The position numbers and the translations under genes were made by a program. This document shows, one piece after another, positions 16,789 through 25,024 of a stretch of DNA of 64,000 nucleotides. The DNA is from Delftia sp. PS-11 (GTDB lineage Bacteria > Pseudomonadota > Gammaproteobacteria > Burkholderiales > Burkholderiaceae_C). Below the pieces are notes generated by a model. The model saw nothing but the letters and a program-made list of their open reading frames with translations. It had not been told where the DNA came from and made no database searches. Position 1 is the first letter of the stretch. Every line of letters begins with the position of its first letter. The DNA lies in contig NZ_JACSYA010000029.1 of NCBI RefSeq assembly GCF_029870285.1, positions 6,441-70,440 on the forward strand. Direction: 5' to 3'.

Positions 16789-17784
16789 TCAGAGATCAAG
16801 CACCAGGCGCTGCCCCTTGGCGCGCGAGATGCATATCTGGATCACGTTGCCGGCCGCCTTTTCGCTGGCGCTGAGCACGTGGTCGCGGTGATCAACTTCG
16901 CCTTCGAGCACGGGCACGGCACAGACGCCGCACTCGCCGCGCCGGCAGTCGAACAGCGGGTCGCAGCCGTGCCCGATCAGGCAATCGAGAATGCTCTGAT
17001 CCGCCGCCACGGTGCAGCGCAAGCCGCTTTGCGCAAGCACCAGTTCGAAGGACTGGTCGCCCTGCTGCGGCGGCGCGGCGGCAAAGCGCTCGAAACGCAC
17101 GCGCTCCGGGGCCCAGGCGCGGCTGCGGGCGCCAGCCAGCACGGCATCCAGCAAAGGCGCTGGGCCGCAGACGTACAACTGGTCGCCGGGCGCGCAGCCG
17201 TCGAGCAGGGCGTCCACATCCAGCGGCGCGCCTGCGTGGCCGCCTGCCTCGTCGTCGGCATGCACGCGCAGCGCATCGCCCAGCAGGGCCTGCAGCTCGG
17301 GCAGCAAGGCCATCAGCGCGCGGCTGCGGCCGGCATAGACCATGCGCACCGGCCGCCCCTGGGCGCGGCAGGCCGCCGCCATGCTGGCCAGCGGCGTGAC
17401 GCCGATGCCGCCGGCCACCAGCACGGCGCAGCCCGCGTGCGCGGACAGCGCAAACTCATTGCGCGGCGGCTCGATGACCAGCGCATCGCCTTCCTGCAGG
17501 GCATGCATGAAGCGCGAGCCGCCCCGGCCCCCGGTCTCCAGGCGCACGGCAATGCGGTACTCGGCAGGCGCGGCCTGCGCGCCATGCGCCACATCGATCA
17601 GCGAGTAGTGGCGCCAGTCGTGCCGGCCACCCTCCAGCGCCACGCGGATGCGCAGGTGCGCTCCGGCATCGAAGCCGGGCAGCGGCGCGCCATCGGCAGC
17701 GCGCAGCACCAGCAGGCGGACCATGGGATTGAGCAGCGCCACATGGGCGACGCGCACCGTCAGCGTGGGGGGACAGGCAGACAT
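16789..17784 (-). CDS. Oxygenase reductase with C-terminal [2Fe-2S] ferredoxin domain (VanB-like)
   Basis: 331 residues in the phthalate-dioxygenase-reductase order: flavin-binding barrel (RHYSLID about 58-64, then GGRGGSRFMH), NAD domain (VLVAGGIGVTPLASMA, then YVCGP), and C-terminal plant-type ferredoxin (CRRGECGVC about 281-289 plus a later Cys in IQICISR). It passes electrons from NADH through flavin and iron-sulfur to the Rieske oxygenase encoded in the same operon, making a two-component system without a separate ferredoxin. ATG 17784 is behind AGGAG. The family is secure; the electron partner is inferred from position. Confidence 0.9.
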   Translation of the reverse strand: MSACPPTLTVRVAHVALLNPMVRLLVLRAADGAPLPGFDAGAHLRIRVALEGGRHDWRHYSLIDVAHGAQAAPAEYRIAVRLETGGRGGSRFMHALQEGDALVIEPPRNEFALSAHAGCAVLVAGGIGVTPLASMAAACRAQGRPVRMVYAGRSRALMALLPELQALLGDALRVHADDEAGGHAGAPLDVDALLDGCAPGDQLYVCGPAPLLDAVLAGARSRAWAPERVRFERFAAAPPQQGDQSFELVLAQSGLRCTVAADQSILDCLIGHGCDPLFDCRRGECGVCAVPVLEGEVDHRDHVLSASEKAAGNVIQICISRAKGQRLVLDL

Positions 17785-17836
17785 GGGGGCTCCTGGGCAG
17801 GGTGTTGGGCGGCGGTGGATGAAAGGGGCGCCCCCA

Positions 17837-18853
17837 TCAGTCCGCCTGGATGCGCCTGGCCTTGACCAGGGCGGAAAAGCGCACGGTCTCGGCCTGCACA
17901 GCAGACCGGAACGCGGCGGGACTGACCGGCTGGGGCTCGGCGCCAAGCTCGGCAAACCGCGCCCGGATGGACGGCTGCGCGAGCAGCTTGTTGATTTCGG
18001 TGTTGAGCCGCCCCACCACCTGGGGCGGCGTGCCGGCCGGTCCGTAGATGCCGAAAAACGTATCGACGGCCACCTCGCCCAGGCCCTGTTCGGCAAAGGT
18101 CGGCGTATCGGGCGCCTCGGGCACGCGCGCCGGGCTCACGACCGCCAGCAGCCGGAGCTTGCCGCCGCGCACCCAGGTCAGCGCCGTGCCCGGCACGAAC
18201 GCATAGTCGATCTGCCCGGACAGCACATCCTGCAGCGCCGGCTGCGCGCCACGGTAGGGCACATGGGTGACGAAGATGCCGGCAGCCTGCTTGAACATCT
18301 CGCCGGCCAGATGCGGCGTGCTGCCCGTGCCGGGAGAGCCGTAGGTCAGCTTGCCGGGATGGGCGCGCGCATGGGCGACAAAGGCTTTCAGATCGCGTGG
18401 CGGCAGGTCAGGCCGAGTGACCAGAAACAGGCGGCTGTTGGCCAGCAGCGCCACATGCACCAGGTCCTTGACCGGATCGAAGGACATGCTGGAGAACATG
18501 TACGGATTGACCGACTCGACGCTGGAGGCCGCCACCACAAAGCTGTGGCCGTCGCTGCTTTTGGCCACCAGATCGGCGGCCAGATTGCCCGATGCGCCGC
18601 CCCGGTTGTCGATCAGCACGGGCTGGCCCAGGGCATCGGCCAGCTGCGGCTGCAGCAGCCGCATCATCACATCGGCCAGCCCCCCGGCCGGGAACGAGAC
18701 GACAAAGCGCACCGGCCTGGCCGGCCAGGCCTGGGCGGTGGCCAGCCCGCCGCCTGCGCACAGCAGCAGGGCCAGCAACGGCTTGCAGGCGCGCAGCATG
18801 CGGCGGCGCAGGCCGCAGGGCGGTGCAGAGGAGATCGTGCGGGCGTGGCTCAT
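17837..18853 (-). CDS. Bug/TctC-type periplasmic solute-binding protein
   Basis: 338 residues, second orphan TctC-like receptor of the operon. The N-terminal leader includes an Arg-rich stretch then a hydrophobic core (LLALLLCAGGGLATAQA), so secretion may use Tat or Sec. The signatures PVRFVVSFPAGGLADVMMR, IDNRGGASGNLAADLV, YGSPGTGSTPHLAGEM and THVPYRGAQPALQDV are clear. ATG 18853 overlaps the stop of the upstream dehydrogenase gene as ATGA. Sequence identity with the first receptor is limited, so the two probably bind different ligands. Confidence 0.9.
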   Translation of the reverse strand: MSHARTISSAPPCGLRRRMLRACKPLLALLLCAGGGLATAQAWPARPVRFVVSFPAGGLADVMMRLLQPQLADALGQPVLIDNRGGASGNLAADLVAKSSDGHSFVVAASSVESVNPYMFSSMSFDPVKDLVHVALLANSRLFLVTRPDLPPRDLKAFVAHARAHPGKLTYGSPGTGSTPHLAGEMFKQAAGIFVTHVPYRGAQPALQDVLSGQIDYAFVPGTALTWVRGGKLRLLAVVSPARVPEAPDTPTFAEQGLGEVAVDTFFGIYGPAGTPPQVVGRLNTEINKLLAQPSIRARFAELGAEPQPVSPAAFRSAVQAETVRFSALVKARRIQAD

Positions 18854-19869
18854 GTCGTGGCTCCCGGCAGGTCAAGGGTCAGGTCTGCCGCAGGCCGCCA
18901 GTGGCCGGCGTGCTGCAGCAGGGAAAGCGTGCGCGCCAGCACGTCATCGCGGCAGGCGGCGAGGTCGCGCCCCGCATAGTCGTAGAAGCCGCTGCCCGAC
19001 TTCAGGCCCAGGCGGCCCTGCTCGACCATGCGGCCCAGGATGGCGGGGGCGGCATAGCGGTGCGCATCGATCGATGCGGACATCTCGCGGCTTGCGTGGT
19101 GCAGGATGTCGCTGCCGCCGAAGTCGATGAACTCCACCACGCCCATTGCCGCAAAGCGCAGGCCCAGCCCATGGCGCGTGGCCTTGTCGATTTCCTCGGC
19201 GGTGGCAACGCCCTCTTCGATCATGCGTGCCGCCTCGTTCATCACCAGCGCCTGCAGCCGTGGAACGATGTAGCCCGGCGCCTGCGCGCACAGCACCGGC
19301 AGCTTGCCGATCGATTCGAGCATCGCCGTCGCGCGGCGCACGACACCGGCATCCGTGCCGGCGTGCGCGCTCAGTTCGACCACCGGAATCAGGTAGGCGG
19401 GATTGAGCCAGTGCATGTTCAGAAAACGTTCGGGCCGGTGCACCAGCTCAGCCAGCTGCGTGACGAGAATGCTGCTGGTCGTGGAGGCGAGGATGGCGTC
19501 CTCGCGGCAGTGGCGGTTGAGCAGGCCGAAGGCCTCGCGCTTGGCCTGCAGCGTTTCCGGCACGCCCTCAAGCACCAGGTCCGCACCTGCCAGGGCCGCG
19601 TCTGCGGCGCTGGCGGCGACGAACACGATGCGCTCTTCGATGGCCTGCACCTGGGGGGCCTGCAGCGCCCCCAGGCGTGCCAGCGCCTGCAGGCTGGCGC
19701 GGATCTCCTGGAAGACCTCGCCGCGCAGGCGCCCGGCCGCCTGCGCGGTACGCGGCTTGAGATCGACCAGCGCCACACGGTGTCCCGCATAGGCGAACGC
19801 GATGGCGATGCCGCGACCCATGCGGCCGGCGCCCACCGCCGCGATGCGTGGCGTGCCTGGCGCCGTCAT
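18850..19869 (-). CDS. 3-hydroxyacyl-CoA dehydrogenase family protein
   Basis: 339 residues with the 3HCDH fold: N-terminal NAD domain (GAGRMGRGIAIAFAYAGH, 14-31), ALAGADLVLEGVPE, the family STTSSI motif, catalytic-type His in NMHWLNPAYLIPVVEL, and the C-terminal helical domain (GYIVPRLQALVMNEAARMIE). It oxidises a 3-hydroxyacyl-CoA or a related hydroxy acid with NAD. ATGA overlaps join it to genes on both sides. In the aryl-acetate model its place is not obvious, because the predicted intermediate has a tertiary alcohol. It may serve a side branch or a propionate analogue. Confidence 0.88.
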   Translation of the reverse strand: MTAPGTPRIAAVGAGRMGRGIAIAFAYAGHRVALVDLKPRTAQAAGRLRGEVFQEIRASLQALARLGALQAPQVQAIEERIVFVAASAADAALAGADLVLEGVPETLQAKREAFGLLNRHCREDAILASTTSSILVTQLAELVHRPERFLNMHWLNPAYLIPVVELSAHAGTDAGVVRRATAMLESIGKLPVLCAQAPGYIVPRLQALVMNEAARMIEEGVATAEEIDKATRHGLGLRFAAMGVVEFIDFGGSDILHHASREMSASIDAHRYAAPAILGRMVEQGRLGLKSGSGFYDYAGRDLAACRDDVLARTLSLLQHAGHWRPAADLTLDLPGATT

Positions 19870-20945
19870 GGCCGCTCCCCTTCATGCAGATGCTGCTGCA
19901 GCGCCGCGCGGTCGAGCGCCATCAGGCCCAGGGCCTCGAAGGTGCGCGGCCCCTGGCGCAGGTCGCGCCCGAGAAAGCCGCCCACGACGGCCAGCAGGCC
20001 ATGCGCAATGGGCGCATCGACCTGCGCCCATCGCGCGGCCGAGGCGAGCAGGGCCAGGCCCATCTCGGTGTCTTCCGTGATGTAGCGGTGGTGGTGCAGA
20101 TCAATGTGCTCGCGCCAGTCGCCGGACTGGACCAGCCGCTGGTGCGCGTCGCCGTACATCCACTGGTCGTTGCGGTAGTGGTCGGCCAGCGGATAGTGGG
20201 GCGCGCCATAGCCCAGCGCCTCGCGCACCGCCATGCGCTCATGGTCGAGGCGGTCGGTCACGGCGCGCACTGCGGCCTGCGTGCCTTCGTTGTGGATGTC
20301 CCAGCGCTCGAAGTGCTGCAGCGGCGCCGCATTCATCACCATCAGCGGCGGATGGATCACCGGGCCCGCGTTCATCAGCGCGCCCGACAGCGCATCGCCG
20401 CAGGCATGTACGCACGGATAGGCCTCGCGGATCACGGCAATGGCCTCGGCCTGCCTGCGCGCCGGGTACACGCCGGTGGGCAGGCGCAGGGCGCGGACCG
20501 TGATGCGGACTTCGCGCTCTCCGTGCTTGCGCGCCAGATAGGGCAGCGTGCCGGTTTCGGCCCATGCCACATCGGCCCGGCTGCCGGCCGCCCGCACCTG
20601 CCGGGCCATCACATAGCTGCCGAACGTGCCCGGCGGCAGGAACACAACCTGCCCGTCGGCCAGATGCGGCGCCATCGCGGCGGCGATATCGGCCTGGGCC
20701 GTGGCAGGGCTCGGGATCACGATCAGCTGCGCGCCGCGCAGGGCCTGGCCGATATCGGGCGTCGCCAGCGCCAGCGGCACCTCGCGGCGGCCCTCGGCAT
20801 CCTCCAGGAGGATGGTGCCGGCCGCCGCCAGCGGCGCCAGCGCCGAGGCATCGCGCCGCCACAGCCGCACTTCATGGCCGGCCTCGGACAGATCCGCCGC
20901 CGCTGCATAGCAGCCATGGCCGCCGCCCAGGATGGTGATTTTCAT
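19866..20945 (-). CDS. NAD/NADP octopine/nopaline dehydrogenase family protein
   Basis: 359 residues. The N-terminal Rossmann domain starts MKITILGGGHGCYAAAADL, followed by the C-terminal all-helical opine dehydrogenase domain (GPVIHPPLMVMNAAPLQHFE, then YRNDQWMYGD). The family reduces imines formed from an amino acid and a 2-oxo acid, or the reverse. ATG 20945 is behind AGGAGG. Such a gene is unexpected in a ring-degradation operon; it could release or form an amine adduct of an aryl 2-oxo acid, the same class of compound that IorAB uses. Its real substrate is unknown. Confidence 0.82.
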   Translation of the reverse strand: MKITILGGGHGCYAAAADLSEAGHEVRLWRRDASALAPLAAAGTILLEDAEGRREVPLALATPDIGQALRGAQLIVIPSPATAQADIAAAMAPHLADGQVVFLPPGTFGSYVMARQVRAAGSRADVAWAETGTLPYLARKHGEREVRITVRALRLPTGVYPARRQAEAIAVIREAYPCVHACGDALSGALMNAGPVIHPPLMVMNAAPLQHFERWDIHNEGTQAAVRAVTDRLDHERMAVREALGYGAPHYPLADHYRNDQWMYGDAHQRLVQSGDWREHIDLHHHRYITEDTEMGLALLASAARWAQVDAPIAHGLLAVVGGFLGRDLRQGPRTFEALGLMALDRAALQQHLHEGERP

Positions 20946-20991
20946 GAAGAGGCCTCCTTGGTGGATACAGGTGGATGGAATCAGCCCGGCA

Positions 20992-22551
20992 TCAGTCCAG
21001 CGCATGGCGCTGCAGCGCGGCCCGCAGCGCATGGCCGTGCTCGTCCGCAAGCGCGGCCTCGCGCAGCGCCCGCAGCGTGGCGGGCGCCAGCGCGGCGCCT
21101 GCGCACTGCACGGCCTGCATCAGCCGCTGGAAGCTGGCCAGGCCGCGCGCATGGGTGTCGCCATAGCCCTTGACCAGCCGCTGGCACTGGGCCACCTCGG
21201 CGGCCAGGGCCGGGTTGAAAGCAGCCGTGGCGGCAATCTGCGCCAGCCATTGCTCGATGCGTGCGTTTTCGTGCTGGTAGCGCAGCGATCCGCGCCGCAG
21301 GCCGCGCAGCCGTGCCAGGCTCCACAGCAGCAAAAAACCGCGCAGCGAACTGGTGGACACGGTGCGCCCGCTGCGCGTCCAGCGCGCCACCATGCGGTGC
21401 ACCGCATGCGGCCGGGCCAGCCAGCGGCCCAGGCCCGCAGGCAGGGTGTCGCAGACCTCCTCGATGCGCGGGTGCATGAATTCGTGGATGGCGATCTGCT
21501 GCCCGGCCTGCAGCCGCACCTCGGACTGCACGCGCTCGAACCGGCTGGCGCGCGTCTTGAGGTCGGCCACGCGCACCGTGTCCTCGTAGGACATCCACAG
21601 CGCCAGATGGCGGGCGGTATCGCGCAGCAGGGCGCCCGTGCCATCGCAGGGCAGGGCCTGCACGGCCTGCAGCCGGTCCAGGTAGAGCGCGGCGTAGGCC
21701 GGGTCCTGGTAGTCGATCAGGCGGCGCACGCCTTCGGTGATGAGCGCCTGGGCATGGCCGGGAAAACCGGCCACGCGCGCCAGCAGGGCAGCCACGGCAG
21801 GATCGCGCGGGGCGCGGGCTGGTGGCGCGCCGGCGCCCGGCACGCCAGCGCCCGACGCACCGGCGCCCGACGCACCGGCGCCCGACGCTTCGGCGCCAGC
21901 ATCCGGGGCCTGCGGCGCGGGGCCTGCCGCCCGCGCATAGGCGGCGCCGAAAGCCTTCAGGCTGGACGGCACGCCCACGCCGCCACGTTCGATCGTGGCC
22001 TCGAACTGCGCGCGGCTCCAGGGCAGCACGCCGGTGGCGGCCAGCGCGCCGAACAGTGCGGCGCTGACCACGCTGGCGGCCTGCTCGGCCACCTGGGCCA
22101 TGTCGAAGCCCACGAAGCGCTGCGCCGACTGGCGGGCATGAGCCAGCAGCGCATCGCTGTCCACGCGGCCATCGCCCATGGCGGTTTTCTCGGCGATGGA
22201 ATAAACCCGGTGGGTGGATGCCACCAGGGTCGTGCGCTCGGGCGTGACCAGGCCGCGCTGCACGGCGCGGCCTGCCTCCATGAGTTCGGAGGCCAGCACC
22301 ACATCCACATCGCCGGGCAGCGGCATCAGCGCCAGCACGGGCTGGCCGCCGTCCTGCTGCGCCCTGGCCTGGGCAAACATCTCGACGTAGTAGATGGTAG
22401 CGCCCGTGCGCTGCGCCACGCCGGGCACGGAGGTGCTCTGGGCGATGTAGCCGTTGTGCTCCGCGAGATCGACGATCCAGTCGGCCAGCACGCCGCCGCC
22501 CTCGCCGCCCATGGCCAGGATGGCGATCTTGATCGGTTGGGGATTTGCCAT
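20992..22551 (-). CDS. iorB: Indolepyruvate ferredoxin oxidoreductase, beta subunit (IorB-like, extended)
   Basis: 519 residues. Residues about 8-210 are the gamma-type domain of 2-oxoacid:ferredoxin oxidoreductases (AILAMGGEGGGVLADWIVDL, then SVPGVAQRTGATIYYVEMF). The C-terminal half (about 250-519) is the helical extension found in aerobic proteobacterial IorB proteins. Between them lies an Ala/Gly-rich linker (about 215-242) encoded by 15-bp tandem repeats. It forms the enzyme with IorA, encoded 10 bases upstream. The pair oxidatively decarboxylates an aryl-2-oxo acid to an aryl-acyl-CoA. ATG 22551 is behind GAGGG. Confidence 0.88.
   Translation of the reverse strand: MANPQPIKIAILAMGGEGGGVLADWIVDLAEHNGYIAQSTSVPGVAQRTGATIYYVEMFAQARAQQDGGQPVLALMPLPGDVDVVLASELMEAGRAVQRGLVTPERTTLVASTHRVYSIAEKTAMGDGRVDSDALLAHARQSAQRFVGFDMAQVAEQAASVVSAALFGALAATGVLPWSRAQFEATIERGGVGVPSSLKAFGAAYARAAGPAPQAPDAGAEASGAGASGAGASGAGVPGAGAPPARAPRDPAVAALLARVAGFPGHAQALITEGVRRLIDYQDPAYAALYLDRLQAVQALPCDGTGALLRDTARHLALWMSYEDTVRVADLKTRASRFERVQSEVRLQAGQQIAIHEFMHPRIEEVCDTLPAGLGRWLARPHAVHRMVARWTRSGRTVSTSSLRGFLLLWSLARLRGLRRGSLRYQHENARIEQWLAQIAATAAFNPALAAEVAQCQRLVKGYGDTHARGLASFQRLMQAVQCAGAALAPATLRALREAALADEHGHALRAALQRHALD
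21831..21905 (+). repeat. 15-bp tandem repeat, five units, coding for an Ala/Gly linker in IorB
   Basis: Five consecutive 15-base units related to CGGCGCCCGACGCAC, the central three nearly identical. They encode the ASGAG-type linker between the two IorB domains. A similar 15-bp in-frame repeat occurs in the DUF35-SDR gene of the same operon. Confidence 0.8.
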
Positions 22552-22561
22552 GCCTGCGCCC

Positions 22562-24727
22562 TCAGAAATCGTAGCGCGCGCGCCGCTGCTGGTCGCGGGC
22601 CTGCAGCCGGCTGATCACGGCGGTGCGCAGGCGCTGGCGCCAGCGGTCCCAGCGCGTAGGGTTGCTGACGATCTGCGCACGGTAGAACGAAGGGCAGAGC
22701 ACGGCCGCATGCGCCACCTCGCCGCACAGGCCGCAGCCCACGCAGCTGTCGATGACCGTGGCGACGGGATCGGTGCGCAGCGGGTCGGGATGGGCACGGA
22801 TGGACAGCGACGGGCAGCCCGAAAGGCGGATGCAGGAATGGTCGCCCGTGCAGGTCTCCGGGTCCACGCCGAAGCGCTCGCGCACCACGCGCTGGCCGCT
22901 GGCGATGGCCTGGCGGAGCTTGGGCTTTTCGCGGCGCTGCAGGTTCAGCATGCACTCGCTTTGCGCAATCAGCACCTTGGGCCCTCTGGCGGTGGTGGTC
23001 AGCGCCTCGCGCAGCGTGGCCACCATGGTCTTGAGGTCGTAGGTACGGCGCACGGTCCGCACCCAGTCCACGCCCACGCCGCGCACCGCCGACTCGATCG
23101 CATGGTTGGTGCTGCGCGTGGGGTTGGACGCCCTGGAGGAAAGAATGTCCTGCCCGCCCGTGGCCGAGGTATAGCTGTTGTCCACGACGATGGTCAGGTT
23201 GTCGCTGCGGTTGAACACCGCATTGGCGATGCCGCTGGTCAGGCCGTTGTGCCAGAAGCCGCCGTCGCCCATGACCGAAACCACGCGCTTGCCGCCATCG
23301 CGCGGCTGCACGGGATTGAAGGCCGCCGCCCCCGCCGCGCCCAGGCCGTAGCCCATGGTGGTGTTGCCCAGATTGAAGGGCGGCAGGATGGAAAACAGGT
23401 GGCAGCCGATGTCCGCGCTCACATGGTGCGGGCCCAGCTCGCGTTCGAGCAGCTTCATCGCCGTGAAGATCGGCCGCTCGGGGCAGCCGGTGCAAAACCC
23501 CGGCGGACGCGGCTGCACGCTGGCCTCTAGCGGCTGCGCGGGCCCGGCAGGCACAGGCTTGAGGGCAATGGTCCTGCGCGGCGCGGGCGCGGGCTGCAGC
23601 AGGCCATGCGCCTGCAAAAAGGCGCGCACCCCCTTGAGCACGGCCGCCGTGGTGTATTCGCCAAACGCCGGCAGCAGATCCTTGCCGTGCAGCGCGGTGG
23701 CCGAGCCGGCCTGGCGCAGGACGGCCGCCATGTTCTGCTCGACAAAGTGGGGCTGTCCCTCCTCGACCACCAGCAGGGCGCGCTTGCCCTCGCAAAAACG
23801 CAGCAGCTCGCTGTCCACCAGCGGATAGGCCACGTTCATCACATACAGGGGAATCTGCGTGTTGCCGTAGGCATCGGCCAGCTCCAGCTTCTGCAGCGCC
23901 CGGATCAGACTGTTGTAGCTGCCGCCCAGACAGGCGATGCCGACATCGGCAACGTCCGCCGCAAAGAACTCGTTGAGGCCCCGCTCCTCGATGAAGCGTA
24001 CGGCCGCAGGCCAGCGCTGGCGCAGCTTTTCCTGCTCGTGCAGGAAACTGGCGGGCGGCAGCACGATGCGGTCCACATCGCGCTGCGGCTGCGCCATGGC
24101 CTGCTCGATCGTGTAGGCCGGCCGCCGGTTGTCGCTGGCGATGAACTGCCCATGCACATGGCAGGCCCGGATGCGCAGCTGCAGCATCACGGGCGTGTGA
24201 CTGGCCTCGGAAAGCTCGAAGCCGTCCTTGACCGCCTGCACGATGCTGGGCAGGTTGGGGCGCGGGTCCAGCAGCCAGATCTGGGACTTCATCGCAAAGG
24301 CGTGGCTGCGCTCCTGCATGATGGACGAGCCCTCGCCGTAGTCCTCGCCCACGATGACCAGCGCCCCGCCCCGCACGCCGCCCGATGCCAGATTGGCCAG
24401 CGCATCGGATGCGACATTCGTGCCCACCGTCGCCTTGAAGGTCACGGCGCCGCGCAGCGGATAGTTGACCGAGGCCGCCAGCGTGGCCGCCGCCGTGGCC
24501 TCGCTGGCGCTGTTCTCGAAGCGGATGCCCTGCTCGGCCAGGATGTCCTGCGCATCGGCCAGCACATCCATCAGGTGCGAGATGGGCGCGCCCTGGTAGC
24601 CCGCCACATAGTTCACGCCCGACTCCAGCAGCGCCTTGGTCACGGCCAGGATGCCCTCGCCCCGGAACACCTCGCCAGCGCCCAGGCGCAGCTTTCTGAC
24701 CTCTTCGACAAACGAGCGTTCTGCCAT
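22562..24727 (-). CDS. iorA: Indolepyruvate ferredoxin oxidoreductase, alpha subunit (IorA-like)
   Basis: 721 residues; ATG 24727 behind GAAGGG is preferred to a more distant upstream start. The N-terminal pyrimidine domain (GYQGAPISHLMDVLADA, then ENSASEATAAATLAASV), the TPP-binding domain (GDGGFWHNGLTSGIANA about 456-472, then VVDNSYTSATGGQ) and two C-terminal cysteine groups are seen: C-x5-C-x5-CP and C-x2-C-x2-C-x9-CP, spacing that I recall from aerobic proteobacterial homologues. It takes an arylpyruvate or arylglyoxylate plus CoA to an aryl-acyl-CoA and CO2. It is the first gene of the 16-kb operon, downstream of the 24769-24826 dyad. In the model the substrate is either indolepyruvate at entry or isatinate at the end. 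Confidence 0.9.
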   Translation of the reverse strand: MAERSFVEEVRKLRLGAGEVFRGEGILAVTKALLESGVNYVAGYQGAPISHLMDVLADAQDILAEQGIRFENSASEATAAATLAASVNYPLRGAVTFKATVGTNVASDALANLASGGVRGGALVIVGEDYGEGSSIMQERSHAFAMKSQIWLLDPRPNLPSIVQAVKDGFELSEASHTPVMLQLRIRACHVHGQFIASDNRRPAYTIEQAMAQPQRDVDRIVLPPASFLHEQEKLRQRWPAAVRFIEERGLNEFFAADVADVGIACLGGSYNSLIRALQKLELADAYGNTQIPLYVMNVAYPLVDSELLRFCEGKRALLVVEEGQPHFVEQNMAAVLRQAGSATALHGKDLLPAFGEYTTAAVLKGVRAFLQAHGLLQPAPAPRRTIALKPVPAGPAQPLEASVQPRPPGFCTGCPERPIFTAMKLLERELGPHHVSADIGCHLFSILPPFNLGNTTMGYGLGAAGAAAFNPVQPRDGGKRVVSVMGDGGFWHNGLTSGIANAVFNRSDNLTIVVDNSYTSATGGQDILSSRASNPTRSTNHAIESAVRGVGVDWVRTVRRTYDLKTMVATLREALTTTARGPKVLIAQSECMLNLQRREKPKLRQAIASGQRVVRERFGVDPETCTGDHSCIRLSGCPSLSIRAHPDPLRTDPVATVIDSCVGCGLCGEVAHAAVLCPSFYRAQIVSNPTRWDRWRQRLRTAVISRLQARDQQRRARYDF

Positions 24728-24768
24728 CTCGGAGCCCTTCGCATGGACCGCGTGGGGAGCGGTAATCG

Positions 24769-24826
24769 ATGATTTTGGATGGAATATGACATGCATCAAC
24801 CCTAAAGTAAATGCATCCAAAATCAT
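24769..24826 (-). promoter_or_regulatory. Operator-like dyad at the head of the ior/oxygenase operon
   Basis: Two 13-base arms (ATGATTTTGGATG at 24769-24781 and CATCCAAAATCAT at 24814-24826) form a perfect inverted repeat 32 bases apart, centre spacing 45 bases. Between them lie two ATGCATC repeats (24791 and 24811) and AT-rich bases that could hold the promoter of the leftward operon (TTTACT-16 bp-TCATAT). The iorA start is about 40 bases beyond the left arm. Such bracketing fits a repressor acting on both sides of a promoter. The MarR protein at 7758 is a candidate, by inference. Confidence 0.55.
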
Positions 24827-25024
24827 GGTTTTCCCAGGCTTCTTGCACATGGCGTGCAGGCGTCAAGTGAGCAAAGAGCGCCAGAGCATGGCAAGTGCTC
24901 AATGGACATGCATGCATCACGCAGGACCGAATCTGCCCTTCACAAGCAGGCCCCCCATGAAGGCGCATGCGGCCAAAGCCCTGCCAACCCGTCAGCGCCC
25001 ATGACAGGGCACAATGCGCACCCC

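Noticed and set aside
22326..24968. An 880-codon open frame overlapping iorA in another frame of the same strand
   Set aside because: It is low-complexity Ala/Arg/Gly-rich sequence in the wrong frame relative to IorA's TPP and iron-sulfur motifs.
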